From the NCBI GenBank assembly GCA_934162255.1, contig CAKPIG010000010.1, positions 1 to 37,945 of the forward strand: a DNA stretch of 37,945 bases, given 5' to 3'. A program made the position numbers and the translations under genes. Below the pieces are notes generated by a model. The model was not told where the DNA came from. It saw only the letters and a list, made by a program, of their open reading frames with translations, and did not search any database. Source of the DNA: an uncultured Clostridia bacterium. GTDB taxonomy: Bacteria > Bacillota > Clostridia > TANB77 > CAG-508. The first letter of the stretch is position 1. Every line of letters starts with the position of its first letter. This document shows positions 1 to 6,994 of this stretch, piece after piece.

Positions 1-17
1 AAATCGAGGGCTTAACT
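1..17 (+). rRNA. 3' end of 23S rRNA (partial)
   Basis: The first bases contain TCGAGGGCTTAAC, which resembles the 3' terminus of Firmicutes 23S rRNA (TCGAGGACTTAACC-type ending). A 5S rRNA follows about 70 bases later, the normal 23S-5S order. Only the tip is in the window, so the call rests on this short motif and on context. Confidence 0.6.
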
Positions 18-88
18 ATAATTTTATTAAAAAATCCTAAAAATATTTCATCTATGTATTTTTGAGTGTGCTTATCACATATAATTTT

Positions 89-202
89 CTGGTGACGATT
101 ACATGGAGGAAATACCTGTTCCCATCCCGAACACAGAAGTCAAGCTCCAATGTGCCAAAAATACTTGCGGGTTACCCTGCTGGGAAAATAGGTTGTTGCC
201 AG
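89..202 (+). rRNA. rrf: 5S ribosomal RNA
   Basis: About 114 nt. The 5' end CTGGTGAC pairs with the 3' end GTTGCCAG to close helix I. The internal segment CCCATCCCGAACACAGAAG is the conserved 5S helix II/loop C region, and the 3' half carries the usual CTGCTGGGAAAATAGG-type arm. It lies directly after the 23S 3' tip and is followed by a T-rich run, so it is the last gene of an rRNA operon. End positions may be off by one to three bases. Confidence 0.93.
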
Positions 203-222
203 TTTTTTTATTTTTACATATG

Positions 223-268
223 AAAGCATAAATTAGAACTACTATAAGTAATTTTAATTTATGCTTTT
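223..268 (+). terminator. possible rRNA operon terminator hairpin
   Basis: A 13-bp perfect inverted repeat (AAAGCATAAATTA at 223-235, TAATTTATGCTTT at 255-267) encloses a 19-nt loop and ends in a short T run. It sits between the 5S gene and the next CDS. The long loop and only four Ts make it a modest terminator. A TATAAT at 271-276 follows immediately and may be the -10 of the next gene, so the element could instead be regulatory. Confidence 0.4.
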
Positions 269-299
269 ATTATAATAGATGTGAATAGGAGTGAATTAA

Positions 300-878
300 A
301 TGTCAAAAGTAACATGGAAATCAGGTACTTTTTTATATCCATTACCAGCTGTAATGGTATCTTGTGGTACAATGGAAAAATCTAATATAATAACTGTAGC
401 ATGGACTGGAATTATTAATACTAATCCAGCAATGGTATATATATCAGTTAGACCAACAAGATATTCATATAATTTAATAAAAGAAAGTGGAGAATTTGTT
501 ATAAATTTGACAAATAAAAATTTAGCTTATGCAACAGATTGGTGCGGTGTTAAAACAGGCGCAAAAGTTGATAAGTTCAAAGAAATGAATTTAACTAAAG
601 AAAAAGCAAATTTTGTTAAATGTCCAATGATAAAAGAAAGCCCAGTTTCAGTTGAATGTAAGGTTAGAGAAATCAAAGAACTTGGAAGTCATCATATGTT
701 TATAGCTGATGTATTGGCAATAAATGCAGACGAAAAATACATAGATGAAAAAGGAGCTTTTGATATATCAAAATGTGATTTAATAGCATATTCAAATGGA
801 AATTACTATAATTTAGGTAAAAAAATAGGAAGGTTTGGATTTTCAGTTCAAAAAAATAAAAAAAAGAGGAAAAAGTAG
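300..878 (+). CDS. flavin reductase-like domain protein (flavoredoxin type)
   Basis: A 192-residue protein of the flavin reductase-like / flavoredoxin family, which binds FMN in a split-barrel fold and reduces flavin or passes electrons in the cytoplasm of anaerobes. The N-terminal part has the family pattern: TLYP-like FLYPLPAVMVSCG, then ITVAWTGIINTNPAMVYISV and RYSYNLIKESGEFVINL. The middle contains the usual C-G-x-K-S/T-G-like segment WCGVKTGAKVDKF and the end reads HHMFIADVLAINAD. The C-terminus is unusually lysine-rich (about ten of the last fifteen residues are basic). An AGGAG at 287-291 stands 8 bases before the ATG. It is a single gene between the rRNA operon and the rpmG promoter. 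Physiological substrate is not readable from sequence. Confidence 0.82.
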   Translation: MSKVTWKSGTFLYPLPAVMVSCGTMEKSNIITVAWTGIINTNPAMVYISVRPTRYSYNLIKESGEFVINLTNKNLAYATDWCGVKTGAKVDKFKEMNLTKEKANFVKCPMIKESPVSVECKVREIKELGSHHMFIADVLAINADEKYIDEKGAFDISKCDLIAYSNGNYYNLGKKIGRFGFSVQKNKKKRKK

Positions 879-888
879 CCAAATTTCA

Positions 889-917
889 TTGACATATAAG
901 GAAAAAAGTGATAAAAT
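889..917 (+). promoter_or_regulatory. sigma-A promoter of the rpmG-secE-nusG-rpl cluster
   Basis: TTGACA at 889-894, a 17-base spacer, and TAAAAT at 912-917 preceded by TGA (extended -10). This is a near-consensus housekeeping promoter, fitting highly expressed ribosomal genes. Confidence 0.85.
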
Positions 918-924
918 AGTCAAG

Positions 925-944
925 CATATGTAAGTTTACATATG
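925..944 (+). other. stem-loop at the start of the rpmG leader
   Basis: CATATGTA / TACATATG forms an 8-bp stem closed by AGTT, close to the expected transcription start. It has no T run, so it is not a terminator. It may stabilise the 5' end of the transcript (inference). Confidence 0.4.
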
Positions 945-994
945 TTCACATCGTTTCAAAAAAGTAAGGTTAAAAAAGTCGGAGGTGTATTTAA

Positions 995-1159
995 ATGGCA
1001 GCTAAAGGACCAAGAGAAAATATAACATTAGAATGTACAGAATGCAAAAACAGAAATTACATAACATCAAAAAATAAAAGAAATAATACTGACAGATTAG
1101 AAATCGTTAAATATTGTAAATTCTGCAAAAAACGTACAACACACAAAGAAACTAAATAG
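995..1159 (+). CDS. rpmG: 50S ribosomal protein L33
   Basis: A 54-residue protein, the usual L33 size. It has the zinc-ribbon form of L33 with two CxxC pairs, ECTECK (C14, C17) and YCKFCK (C41, C44), and the family segment NYITSKNKRN. Bacteria often carry zinc and non-zinc paralogues; this is the zinc-binding type. The ATG follows a GGAGGTG ribosome binding site (981-987). It is the first gene after a strong promoter and precedes secE by 28 bases, the common Firmicutes order rpmG-secE-nusG. Confidence 0.96.
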   Translation: MAAKGPRENITLECTECKNRNYITSKNKRNNTDRLEIVKYCKFCKKRTTHKETK

Positions 1160-1187
1160 TTATAAGCTATTTTAAGGAGGAAGTAAA

Positions 1188-1556
1188 ATGGCTAAAAAAG
1201 ATGGCAAAAATGATAATAAAGTAAAAAAGCATTTTTTCAAAGATTTTAAGGCAGAATTAAAAAAAGTAATTTGGCCAACACCAAAGCAATTAGTTAATAA
1301 TACTGTTGCAGTAATAACAATAGTATTAATAACTGCTGCTATAGTTTTTGTATTAGATGTAGTATTTGATATAGGAAATAAATATGGAATAAGTCATTTA
1401 CAAAATGTTGTAAATGAAACTTATAATTCAAGTGATGAAAATACTACAACAGAAACAGAAAATAAAAATAGTAATGGAGAAGACGGAGAAAGCACAGAAG
1501 CTACTTCAGAAGAATCAACACCTAGTGAAGGTGGAGAAACAAATCCAGAACAATAA
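1188..1556 (+). CDS. secE: preprotein translocase subunit SecE with an acidic C-terminal extension
   Basis: SecE clamps the SecY channel in the membrane. Residues about 15-70 give the SecE domain: an amphipathic helix ending in the diagnostic AELKKVIWPTPKQL, then one membrane segment (roughly 38-60, ending FVLDVVFDIG). The family in Firmicutes is usually about 60-80 residues; this one is 122. The extra ~50 residues after the membrane helix are rich in Glu, Ser, Thr, Asn and Gly and have no hydrophobic stretch. With SecE topology this tail should lie outside the cytoplasm (inference). AAGGAGG precedes the ATG. nusG begins 12 bases after the stop. Confidence 0.95.
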   Translation: MAKKDGKNDNKVKKHFFKDFKAELKKVIWPTPKQLVNNTVAVITIVLITAAIVFVLDVVFDIGNKYGISHLQNVVNETYNSSDENTTTETENKNSNGEDGESTEATSEESTPSEGGETNPEQ

Positions 1557-1568
1557 AGGAGGTCAAAA

Positions 1569-2102
1569 ATGTCACAAAAAGATTATGATATGGAACCAAG
1601 ATGGTATGTAGTTCATACATATTCAGGCTATGAAAATAAAGTTAAAACTGACCTTGAAAAAACAGTAAAAAATAGAGAATTAGAAGAATATTTCTTCGAA
1701 ATAATAGTACCTATGGAAGAACAAATCGAAATTAAAGATGGAAAAAGAAAAGCAAATCTTAAAAAGGTATTTCCAGGATATGTGTTAATAAAAATGATTG
1801 TAACAGAAGAAACATGGTATATCGTTAGAAACACAAGAGGAGTTACTGGATTTGTTGGGTCTGGAACAGATCCTATTCCATTAACGGATGATGAAATACG
1901 AGCTATGGGATTTGAAACATCGATAAATGTAGATTATGATTTAAATGATTCTGTTAAAATATTAAATGGAGCGTTTAAAGATTATATAGGTTCAGTTCAA
2001 GAAATAAATAAAGAAAAACATAAAGTAAAAGTTTTAATATCTATGTTTGGAAGAGAAACTCCAGTAGAATTAGAATTTTCACAAATACAAAAAGTAGATT
2101 AA
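1569..2102 (+). CDS. nusG: transcription termination/antitermination protein NusG
   Basis: A 177-residue NusG, normal length. The NGN domain (about 10-110) opens with PRWYVVHTYSGYENKV and contains PGYVLIKM, the RNA polymerase clamp-binding region, and VRNTRGVTGFVG. The C-terminal KOW domain (about 125-175) contains VKILNGAFKDYIGSVQEI and ends in FGRETPVELEF. NusG travels with RNA polymerase and modulates pausing and Rho or ribosome coupling. The ribosome binding site AAAGGAGG overlaps the end of secE, so the two are translationally close. Confidence 0.97.
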   Translation: MSQKDYDMEPRWYVVHTYSGYENKVKTDLEKTVKNRELEEYFFEIIVPMEEQIEIKDGKRKANLKKVFPGYVLIKMIVTEETWYIVRNTRGVTGFVGSGTDPIPLTDDEIRAMGFETSINVDYDLNDSVKILNGAFKDYIGSVQEINKEKHKVKVLISMFGRETPVELEFSQIQKVD

Positions 2103-2126
2103 TTTAAGAGGAGGCGAAATTTTACA

Positions 2127-2555
2127 ATGGCAGAAAAGGAAATTTCAAACATAATAAAATTGCAAATTGAAGCAGGAAAGGCAACTCCAGCTCCACCAGT
2201 TGGACCAGCATTAGGTGGTAGTGGTGTAAATATTATGCAATTCGTTAAAGAATTTAATGATAGAACAGCAAGCCAAGCAGGATTTATAATCCCAGTAGTT
2301 ATAACTGTATATAAAGATAAAACATTTACATTTATAACAAAAGTACCACCAGTTGCTGTATTAATCAAAAAAGCAATAAAAATTGAAAAAGGTTCAGGAA
2401 AACCAAACAAAGATAAAGTTGCTAAAATAACAAAAGCTCAAGTTCAAGCTATTGCTGAACAAAAAATGCCTGACTTAAATGCAGCTAATATAGAAGCAGC
2501 AATGAGAATGGTAGAAGGAACAGCTAGAAGTATGGGTGTAGTTGTTATAGACTAA
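2127..2555 (+). CDS. rplK: 50S ribosomal protein L11
   Basis: A 142-residue L11, normal length. The N-terminal domain has the proline-rich signature KATPAPPVGPALGGSGVNI, and the C-terminal rRNA-binding domain ends with MRMVEGTARSMGVVV. It binds the GTPase-associated centre of 23S rRNA with L10/L12. The GAGGAGG ribosome binding site at 2107-2113 stands 13 bases from the ATG, longer than usual, but no other in-frame start lies between. It follows nusG within 25 bases in the same operon. Confidence 0.97.
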   Translation: MAEKEISNIIKLQIEAGKATPAPPVGPALGGSGVNIMQFVKEFNDRTASQAGFIIPVVITVYKDKTFTFITKVPPVAVLIKKAIKIEKGSGKPNKDKVAKITKAQVQAIAEQKMPDLNAANIEAAMRMVEGTARSMGVVVID

Positions 2556-2570
2556 TTATAAAAAATAAAA

Positions 2571-2598
2571 TGGGAGAGTATATAACTCGCTAAAACCA
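2571..2598 (+). promoter_or_regulatory. possible L1-binding autoregulatory site
   Basis: In the 57-base gap before rplA, TGG (2571-2573) can pair with CCA (2596-2598) and GAGT (2576-2579) with ACTC (2585-2588). The result is a stem with an asymmetric internal loop (GA opposite GCTAAAA). L1 is known to recognise a helix-internal-loop-helix in 23S rRNA and to bind a mimic on its own mRNA. The pairing is seen; binding is inference. The GGAGG of rplA lies just downstream. Confidence 0.42.
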
Positions 2599-2612
2599 AA
2601 GGAGGATTTAAA

Positions 2613-3290
2613 ATGTCAAAAAGATATGCAGAAAGTGCAAAACTAATTGAAAAAAATAAAGAATATGATATCAAAGAAGCTTTAGATATAATTGAAAAAA
2701 TGCCAAAAGCAAAATTTGATGAAACAGTTGAACTACATGTTAAATTAGGTGTAGATTCAAAACATGCTGATCAACAAGTAAGAGGAACTGTTGTACTTCC
2801 AAATGGTACAGGTAAAACACAAAAAGTATTAGTATTTGCTAAAGGACCAAAAGCAGAAGAAGCTGAAAAAGCAGGAGCTGATTTTGTTGGAGCAGAAGAA
2901 TTAATACCAAGAATTCAAAATGATAACTGGTTCGATTATGATGTAATCGTTGCAACACCAGATATGATGGGTGTTGTTGGTAGATTAGGTAAAGTATTAG
3001 GACCAAAAGGATTAATGCCAAACCCTAAATCTGGAACAGTTACAATGGATGTAACAAAAGCAATAAATGAAATCAAATCTGGTAAAGTTGAATATAGATT
3101 AGATAAAACAAATATTATTCACTTAGGTTTTGGAAAAGTTTCATTTGGTGCTGATAAATTAGCTGAAAACTATGATGTAGTTATGAATGCTATAATAAAA
3201 GCAAAACCAGCAGCAGCAAAAGGTCAATATATTAAGAGTGTTTCTGTATCAACAACAATGGGACCAGGACTTTATATTAACCAAAAATAG
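2613..3290 (+). CDS. rplA: 50S ribosomal protein L1
   Basis: A 225-residue L1 of normal length. It forms the mobile L1 stalk that moves deacylated tRNA out of the E site. Visible family features are the N-terminal KRYAESAKLIEKNKEYDIKEA, the central GADFVGAEELI and VVGRLGKVLGPKGLMPNPK, and the C-terminal YIKSVSVSTTMGPGLYI. GGAGG precedes the ATG. It follows rplK in the standard order and is separated from rplJ by the L10 leader. Confidence 0.97.
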   Translation: MSKRYAESAKLIEKNKEYDIKEALDIIEKMPKAKFDETVELHVKLGVDSKHADQQVRGTVVLPNGTGKTQKVLVFAKGPKAEEAEKAGADFVGAEELIPRIQNDNWFDYDVIVATPDMMGVVGRLGKVLGPKGLMPNPKSGTVTMDVTKAINEIKSGKVEYRLDKTNIIHLGFGKVSFGADKLAENYDVVMNAIIKAKPAAAKGQYIKSVSVSTTMGPGLYINQK

Positions 3291-3300
3291 ATAAATAATA

Positions 3301-3395
3301 GCCAAAGACAGTAGGCAAATTAAGTCCTACCGAGGTATAGAAATTGTAAACGCAATATTTATGCCTCGTGGCAAAAATTGCGTTTTTAATTTTTA
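3301..3395 (+). promoter_or_regulatory. L10 leader (ribosomal protein L10 autoregulatory RNA/attenuator)
   Basis: Sits in the usual L10-leader position between rplA and rplJ, with the family opening CCAAAGACAGTAGG. GTAGG (3311-3315) pairs with CCTAC (3326-3330), and CGAGGTAT (3331-3338) with ATGCCTCG (3361-3368). A competing terminator-like stem AAACGCAAT (3348-3356) / ATTGCGTTT (3377-3385) is followed by Ts. Its loop holds ATGCCTCG, so the two folds exclude each other. In the known mechanism the L10(L12)4 complex binds the leader and lowers rplJL expression. The structure is seen; regulation follows from the family. Confidence 0.85.
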
Positions 3396-3428
3396 AATAT
3401 AAAAAATCATCAGGAGGTGAAAAATTAA

Positions 3429-3929
3429 ATGGCAAGTGAAAAAATCATTAATCAAAAGAAAGAAGAAGTATCAAAATTAGCTGAAAAAATGAAAGAAGCT
3501 AAAATAATACTTTTAGCAGACTACAGAGGAATCAATGTAGCAGAAGTAACAGAATTAAGAGCAAATTTAAGAAAAGCAAACTCAGAATACAGAGTTATTA
3601 AAAACAATATTACAAGAAGAGCATTTGCAGAAGCTGGATTAGAAGTAGATGCTTCATTATTAGAAGGACCAACAGTAGTTGTAATGAACAATGAAGATTA
3701 TTTAGATACAGCAAAAGCAATATATGAATTCTCAAAAGATCATGAATTCTATAAGATTAAAGGTGGAGTAATTGAAGGTAAAGTAATGACAGCTGAAGAA
3801 ATAATAACTTTAGCAAAATTACCATCAAAAGAAACATTATTATCAATGCTTGCAGGTGCATTACTTGGAAATATTTCAAAACTTGCAGTTGCACTTAATG
3901 AAGTTAAAGCACAAAAAGAAAATGCTTAA
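3429..3929 (+). CDS. rplJ: 50S ribosomal protein L10
   Basis: A 166-residue L10, normal length. The N-terminal rRNA-binding domain reads KMKEAKIILLADYRGINVAEVTELR and then VIKNNITRRAFAEAG. The C-terminal helix that carries L7/L12 dimers is the stretch ending LAVALNEVKAQKENA. L10 anchors the L12 stalk. AGGAGGTG stands 8 bases before the ATG, and the L10 leader lies immediately upstream. Confidence 0.96.
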   Translation: MASEKIINQKKEEVSKLAEKMKEAKIILLADYRGINVAEVTELRANLRKANSEYRVIKNNITRRAFAEAGLEVDASLLEGPTVVVMNNEDYLDTAKAIYEFSKDHEFYKIKGGVIEGKVMTAEEIITLAKLPSKETLLSMLAGALLGNISKLAVALNEVKAQKENA

Positions 3930-4010
3930 TTTGAGAAATATTAGAGTTGCGAGCTTATATCGCTAAATATAAAATAAAAAATTATAATAAAAATTTAGGA
4001 GGATTTTAAA

Positions 4011-4370
4011 ATGAGTAAAGAAGAAATAATAGAAGCAGTTAAAGCAATGACTGTTGTAGAATTAGCTGATTTAGTAAAAGCTATAGAAGAAGAATTTGGA
4101 GTATCTGCAGTAGCAGCAGCTGCACCAGCAGCAGCTGGAGCTGCAGCAGCTGAAGAAAAAACATCATTCAATGTTGTTTTATCAGCAGCAGGAGATCAAA
4201 AAATAAAAGTTATAACAGCTGTTAAAAATGCATTAGGATTAGGATTAAAAGAAGCTAAAGAATTAGTTGATGGAGCACCTAAAACATTAAAAGAAAATGC
4301 ATCTAAAGCAGAAGCTGAAGAATTAAAAGCTAAACTTGAAGAAGTTGGAGCTGTTGTAGAATTACAATAA
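4011..4370 (+). CDS. rplL: 50S ribosomal protein L7/L12
   Basis: A 119-residue L7/L12. The N-terminal dimerisation helix pair is followed by an Ala-rich hinge (about 35-48) and the C-terminal factor-binding domain with KIKVITAVKNALGLGLKEAK and LVDGAPKTLKE. It recruits the translational GTPases. GGAGG precedes the ATG. It is the last gene of the cluster: a strong terminator follows 6 bases after the stop, and the gene after that is mtnN rather than rpoB. Confidence 0.97.
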   Translation: MSKEEIIEAVKAMTVVELADLVKAIEEEFGVSAVAAAAPAAAGAAAAEEKTSFNVVLSAAGDQKIKVITAVKNALGLGLKEAKELVDGAPKTLKENASKAEAEELKAKLEEVGAVVELQ

Positions 4371-4376
4371 TATATT

Positions 4377-4403
4377 AAAAGGCACTAGAAATAGTGCTTT
4401 TTT
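4377..4403 (+). terminator. intrinsic terminator after rplL
   Basis: GCACTA (4382-4387), loop GAAA, TAGTGC (4392-4397), flanked by AAAG and followed by six Ts. It closes the ribosomal protein operon. Confidence 0.9.
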
Positions 4404-4412
4404 CTTGCAATA

Positions 4413-4441
4413 TTGACATTACCCCCAAATAGATATATACT
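4413..4441 (+). promoter_or_regulatory. sigma-A promoter of mtnN
   Basis: TTGACA at 4413-4418, exactly 17 bases, TATACT at 4436-4441. The TTG of the -35 could be misread as a start codon for the next gene. Confidence 0.85.
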
Positions 4442-4466
4442 AATAAAAATTAATGGAGGGAATGTT

Positions 4467-5156
4467 ATGTATGGTATAATAGCAGCAATGCAAGAAGAAA
4501 TGCAAGAAATAAAAGAAATAATGAAAAATATTGAAGAAGTAAAAATAAATGAATTAAATTTTTTTAAAGGAAATATTAATAATCATCAAGTAGTTTTAGT
4601 TGAATCTGGAGTTGGAAAAGTAAATGCAGCAAGAACAACGCAAATATTGATAGATAAATTTAAGCCAAAAGCGATAATTAATGTAGGTTCTGCTGGTAGT
4701 GGAAATGATGAATTAGATATAGGAGATATTGTAATAGGAAAAAGACTAGTGCAACATGATTTTGATATAACGGCATTTGGACATGAAAAAGGATATATTA
4801 GCAATGTTGGACAATATGTGGAAAGTGATTCTAAATTAATAAAAAAGATGGAAAATATAATATCAGAAATTGCTAATGAAGATTTTAAAATAAAATTAGG
4901 AACAATTGCTTCAGGAGATATATTTTGTACAAAATCAGAGATGAGAGAAAAAATACATTCAAAGTTTAGTGCTGATGCAATAGAAATGGAAGGTGCTGCA
5001 ATAGCACAAGTTTGTAAGCTAGATAATATACCATTTATTGTAATAAGAAGCATATCTGATAAACCAAATGGAAAAAACGAAATAACATTTGAAGAATATT
5101 TAAAAATTGCATCAATCAGATGTAAAAAAATAATAGAAAAGTTTTTTGCTTTATAA
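4467..5156 (+). CDS. mtnN: 5'-methylthioadenosine/S-adenosylhomocysteine nucleosidase
   Basis: A 229-residue nucleosidase that cleaves adenine from methylthioadenosine and S-adenosylhomocysteine, feeding methionine salvage and the activated methyl cycle in the cytoplasm. It opens with the family start MYGIIAAMQEEM. It also has VESGVGKVNAA, the ribose-binding NVGSAGS, EMEGAAIAQVC (ribose-contacting Met-Glu) and RSISDKPNG with the catalytic Asp. I use the ATG at 4467: GGAGGG lies 6 bases upstream, and an 18-codon longer TTG start at 4413 would overlap the promoter. It is transcribed separately from the ribosomal genes. Confidence 0.95.
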   Translation: MYGIIAAMQEEMQEIKEIMKNIEEVKINELNFFKGNINNHQVVLVESGVGKVNAARTTQILIDKFKPKAIINVGSAGSGNDELDIGDIVIGKRLVQHDFDITAFGHEKGYISNVGQYVESDSKLIKKMENIISEIANEDFKIKLGTIASGDIFCTKSEMREKIHSKFSADAIEMEGAAIAQVCKLDNIPFIVIRSISDKPNGKNEITFEEYLKIASIRCKKIIEKFFAL

Positions 5157-5173
5157 AAAGTGCAGAAAAACAC

Positions 5174-5202
5174 TTGATTTGACTATATAAATATGGTATA
5201 AT
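5174..5202 (+). promoter_or_regulatory. sigma-A promoter of the 92-residue unknown gene
   Basis: TTGATT at 5174-5179, 17 bases, TATAAT at 5197-5202 preceded by TGG (extended -10). A strong match. Confidence 0.8.
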
Positions 5203-5253
5203 AATAATGTATTTTATAAAGAAAAGGGGTGTATCCTAAAAATAGGAAAAACT

Positions 5254-5532
5254 ATGGGAAAAATAAAAGAATATTTAAAAATGTGGTTAAATCCTGCAAT
5301 GCAAAATGAATCATTAGAAGAAGCAATAAGTATGTCAAATCTTAGTTCACAAGATGCGAAATTACTTCTTGAAACAGCAAATGGTATTAAATGGACAGGA
5401 TACAGCGAAAAAGAAGAAAGAAAAACAAAGGTTAATAGAAAAAATGAAATTAAAAAAGTAATTCCAAAAATGCAAGTAATAGAATCAAAAAATGAACAAA
5501 TTAAAGATGATATTGATGGAAGAGAAAGATAA
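5254..5532 (+). CDS. small protein of unknown function (92 aa)
   Basis: I do not recognise this protein. It is 92 residues with no membrane segment or signal peptide. The first ~50 residues look like a small folded helical part (LKMWLNPAMQNESLEEAI, then SNLSSQDAKLLLETANGIKWTG). The second half is charged and lysine-rich and probably flexible. The ATG has a weak AGGA 6 bases upstream; a better GGGGTG at 5226-5231 is too far away. It has its own strong promoter and its own terminator, so it is a one-gene unit that is probably well expressed. The following unit encodes a glycosyltransferase, but nothing ties the two together. Confidence 0.75.
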   Translation: MGKIKEYLKMWLNPAMQNESLEEAISMSNLSSQDAKLLLETANGIKWTGYSEKEERKTKVNRKNEIKKVIPKMQVIESKNEQIKDDIDGRER

Positions 5533-5539
5533 ACATAAG

Positions 5540-5566
5540 CTACTAGAAAATCTAGTAGTTTTTTTT
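5540..5566 (+). terminator. intrinsic terminator after the 92-residue gene
   Basis: CTACTAGA (5540-5547) and TCTAGTAG (5551-5558) form a perfect 8-bp stem, followed by eight Ts. Confidence 0.9.
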
Positions 5567-5598
5567 GGCAAAAAAGTAAAATTTTTTGTAGAAAAATG

Positions 5599-5627
5599 TT
5601 TACAAAAATAAATAATTTGTATAAAAT
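5599..5627 (+). promoter_or_regulatory. probable sigma-A promoter of the glycosyltransferase operon
   Basis: TTTACA at 5599-5604, 17 bases, TAAAAT at 5622-5627. Acceptable match, with a ~55-base leader to the next ATG. Confidence 0.6.
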
Positions 5628-5683
5628 ATATAAAGTGTAAGATTTTAACTAAAGAAAATTGAACTTAAGAAAGGGGAAAATCA

Positions 5684-6976
5684 ATGAAAATATTGATGTT
5701 AACATGGGAATACCCACCAAGAATAGTAGGAGGTATTGCAAGAGTAGTATATGATTTATCACATAGACTAATAAAAGATGGACATGACGTAACAGTAATA
5801 ACTTATAGAGAAGGAGATGCCCCTTATTACGAAGATGATAAAGGAGTAAAAGTACATAGAATTGATAACTATATGATTAATCCAAACAACTTTATTGATT
5901 GGATTATGCAAATGAATTTTAATATGATAGCAAAAGCAAATCAATTAATTGCAGAAGAAGGAAGTTTTGATGTAATACATGCACATGATTGGTTAGTTAC
6001 ATATGCTGCTAAAACTATAAAAAATTCATATAATATTCCAATTGTGGCAACAATACATGCAACAGAAGCTGGTAGAAACAGTGGAATTCATGATGAAACA
6101 CAAAAATATATAAATGATACTGAATGGATGCTTACATATGAAGCAACAGAAGTAATTGTAAATAGTAATTATATGAAAGGTGAAGTACAAAGATTATTTG
6201 GATTACCTTTTGAAAAAATAAATGTTGTAGCAAATGGAGTAAATTTAAATAAATTCACAGGAATAGATAGAGATTATTCATTTAGAAGAAGATATGCAAT
6301 GGATAATGAAAAAATAATATTATTTATGGGAAGACTAGTAAATGAAAAAGGAGTTCAACATTTAATAGCTGCAATGCCAAAAATACTAGCAGGATATAAT
6401 GATGCTAAACTAGTAGTAGCAGGAAAAGGTGGAATGTTAGATGAATTAAAAGCAGAAGCTGAAGCATTAGGACTAGGAAATAAGGTATATTTTGCAGGAT
6501 ACTTAGGTGGAAAAGATGTTGAAAAAATGTATAAGGCTGCAGATGTATTAGTATTTCCAAGTACATATGAACCATTTGGAATAGTAGCATTGGAAGGAAT
6601 GCTTTCAGAAAGACCAATTGTTGTTTCAGATGCAGGTGGTTTAGCAGAAATAGTACAACATAGAGAAACAGGAATGAAAAGTTATTGTGGAAATCCAAAT
6701 TCAATTGCAGATTCAATATTAGAATTATTATATAATCCAGAACTATATGCAAATATAGTAAAAAAAGCAAAACAAAAAGTTAAAAATGACTATAATTGGA
6801 CTAAAATTGCACAAGATACACATTTTACATATCAAAAAGCAATATGTGAAACAATGGCAGAAAGACAAAGAAAACAAATTGAACAAGAAAATGCTCAAAA
6901 GGCTAAAAAAACAAAAGGAACAGAAAAAGAAATTACAAATATATTATCTTTCAAAAAACGTCAAGCATATGCATAA
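5684..6976 (+). CDS. GT4-family glycosyltransferase (glycogen synthase-like)
   Basis: A 430-residue GT-B glycosyltransferase. The N-terminal lobe starts MLTWEYPPRIVGGIARVVYDL, the acceptor-side glycine loop typical of GT4/GT5 enzymes, and contains HAHDW and TIHATEAGR. The C-terminal lobe has the nucleotide-sugar site: LFMGRLVNEKGVQHLI, VVAGKGG, and the E-x7-E motif in EPFGIVALE, then GGLAEIV. After about residue 395 the protein has a Lys/Gln-rich charged tail (KQIEQENAQKAKKTKG). No signal peptide or membrane segment, so it is cytoplasmic. It could act in glycogen or in envelope polysaccharide synthesis; no glgB/C neighbours help decide. A ylbF-type gene follows 18 bases after the stop. Confidence 0.85.
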   Translation: MKILMLTWEYPPRIVGGIARVVYDLSHRLIKDGHDVTVITYREGDAPYYEDDKGVKVHRIDNYMINPNNFIDWIMQMNFNMIAKANQLIAEEGSFDVIHAHDWLVTYAAKTIKNSYNIPIVATIHATEAGRNSGIHDETQKYINDTEWMLTYEATEVIVNSNYMKGEVQRLFGLPFEKINVVANGVNLNKFTGIDRDYSFRRRYAMDNEKIILFMGRLVNEKGVQHLIAAMPKILAGYNDAKLVVAGKGGMLDELKAEAEALGLGNKVYFAGYLGGKDVEKMYKAADVLVFPSTYEPFGIVALEGMLSERPIVVSDAGGLAEIVQHRETGMKSYCGNPNSIADSILELLYNPELYANIVKKAKQKVKNDYNWTKIAQDTHFTYQKAICETMAERQRKQIEQENAQKAKKTKGTEKEITNILSFKKRQAYA

Positions 6977-6994
6977 AATAGGAGGAGATAAAAA

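Noticed and set aside
1414..1611. Plus-strand frame overlapping the end of secE and the start of nusG
   Set aside because: It is an out-of-frame reading of the secE tail, lysine/glutamine-rich with no signal of its own.
3949..3963. Small GCGA/TCGC hairpin between rplJ and rplL
   Set aside because: Only four base pairs, no T run and no resemblance to a known leader.
4413..4466. TTG-initiated N-terminal extension of mtnN
   Set aside because: The TTG is part of the -35 hexamer TTGACA, the 18 extra residues do not belong to the family, and the ATG at 4467 has GGAGGG at good distance.
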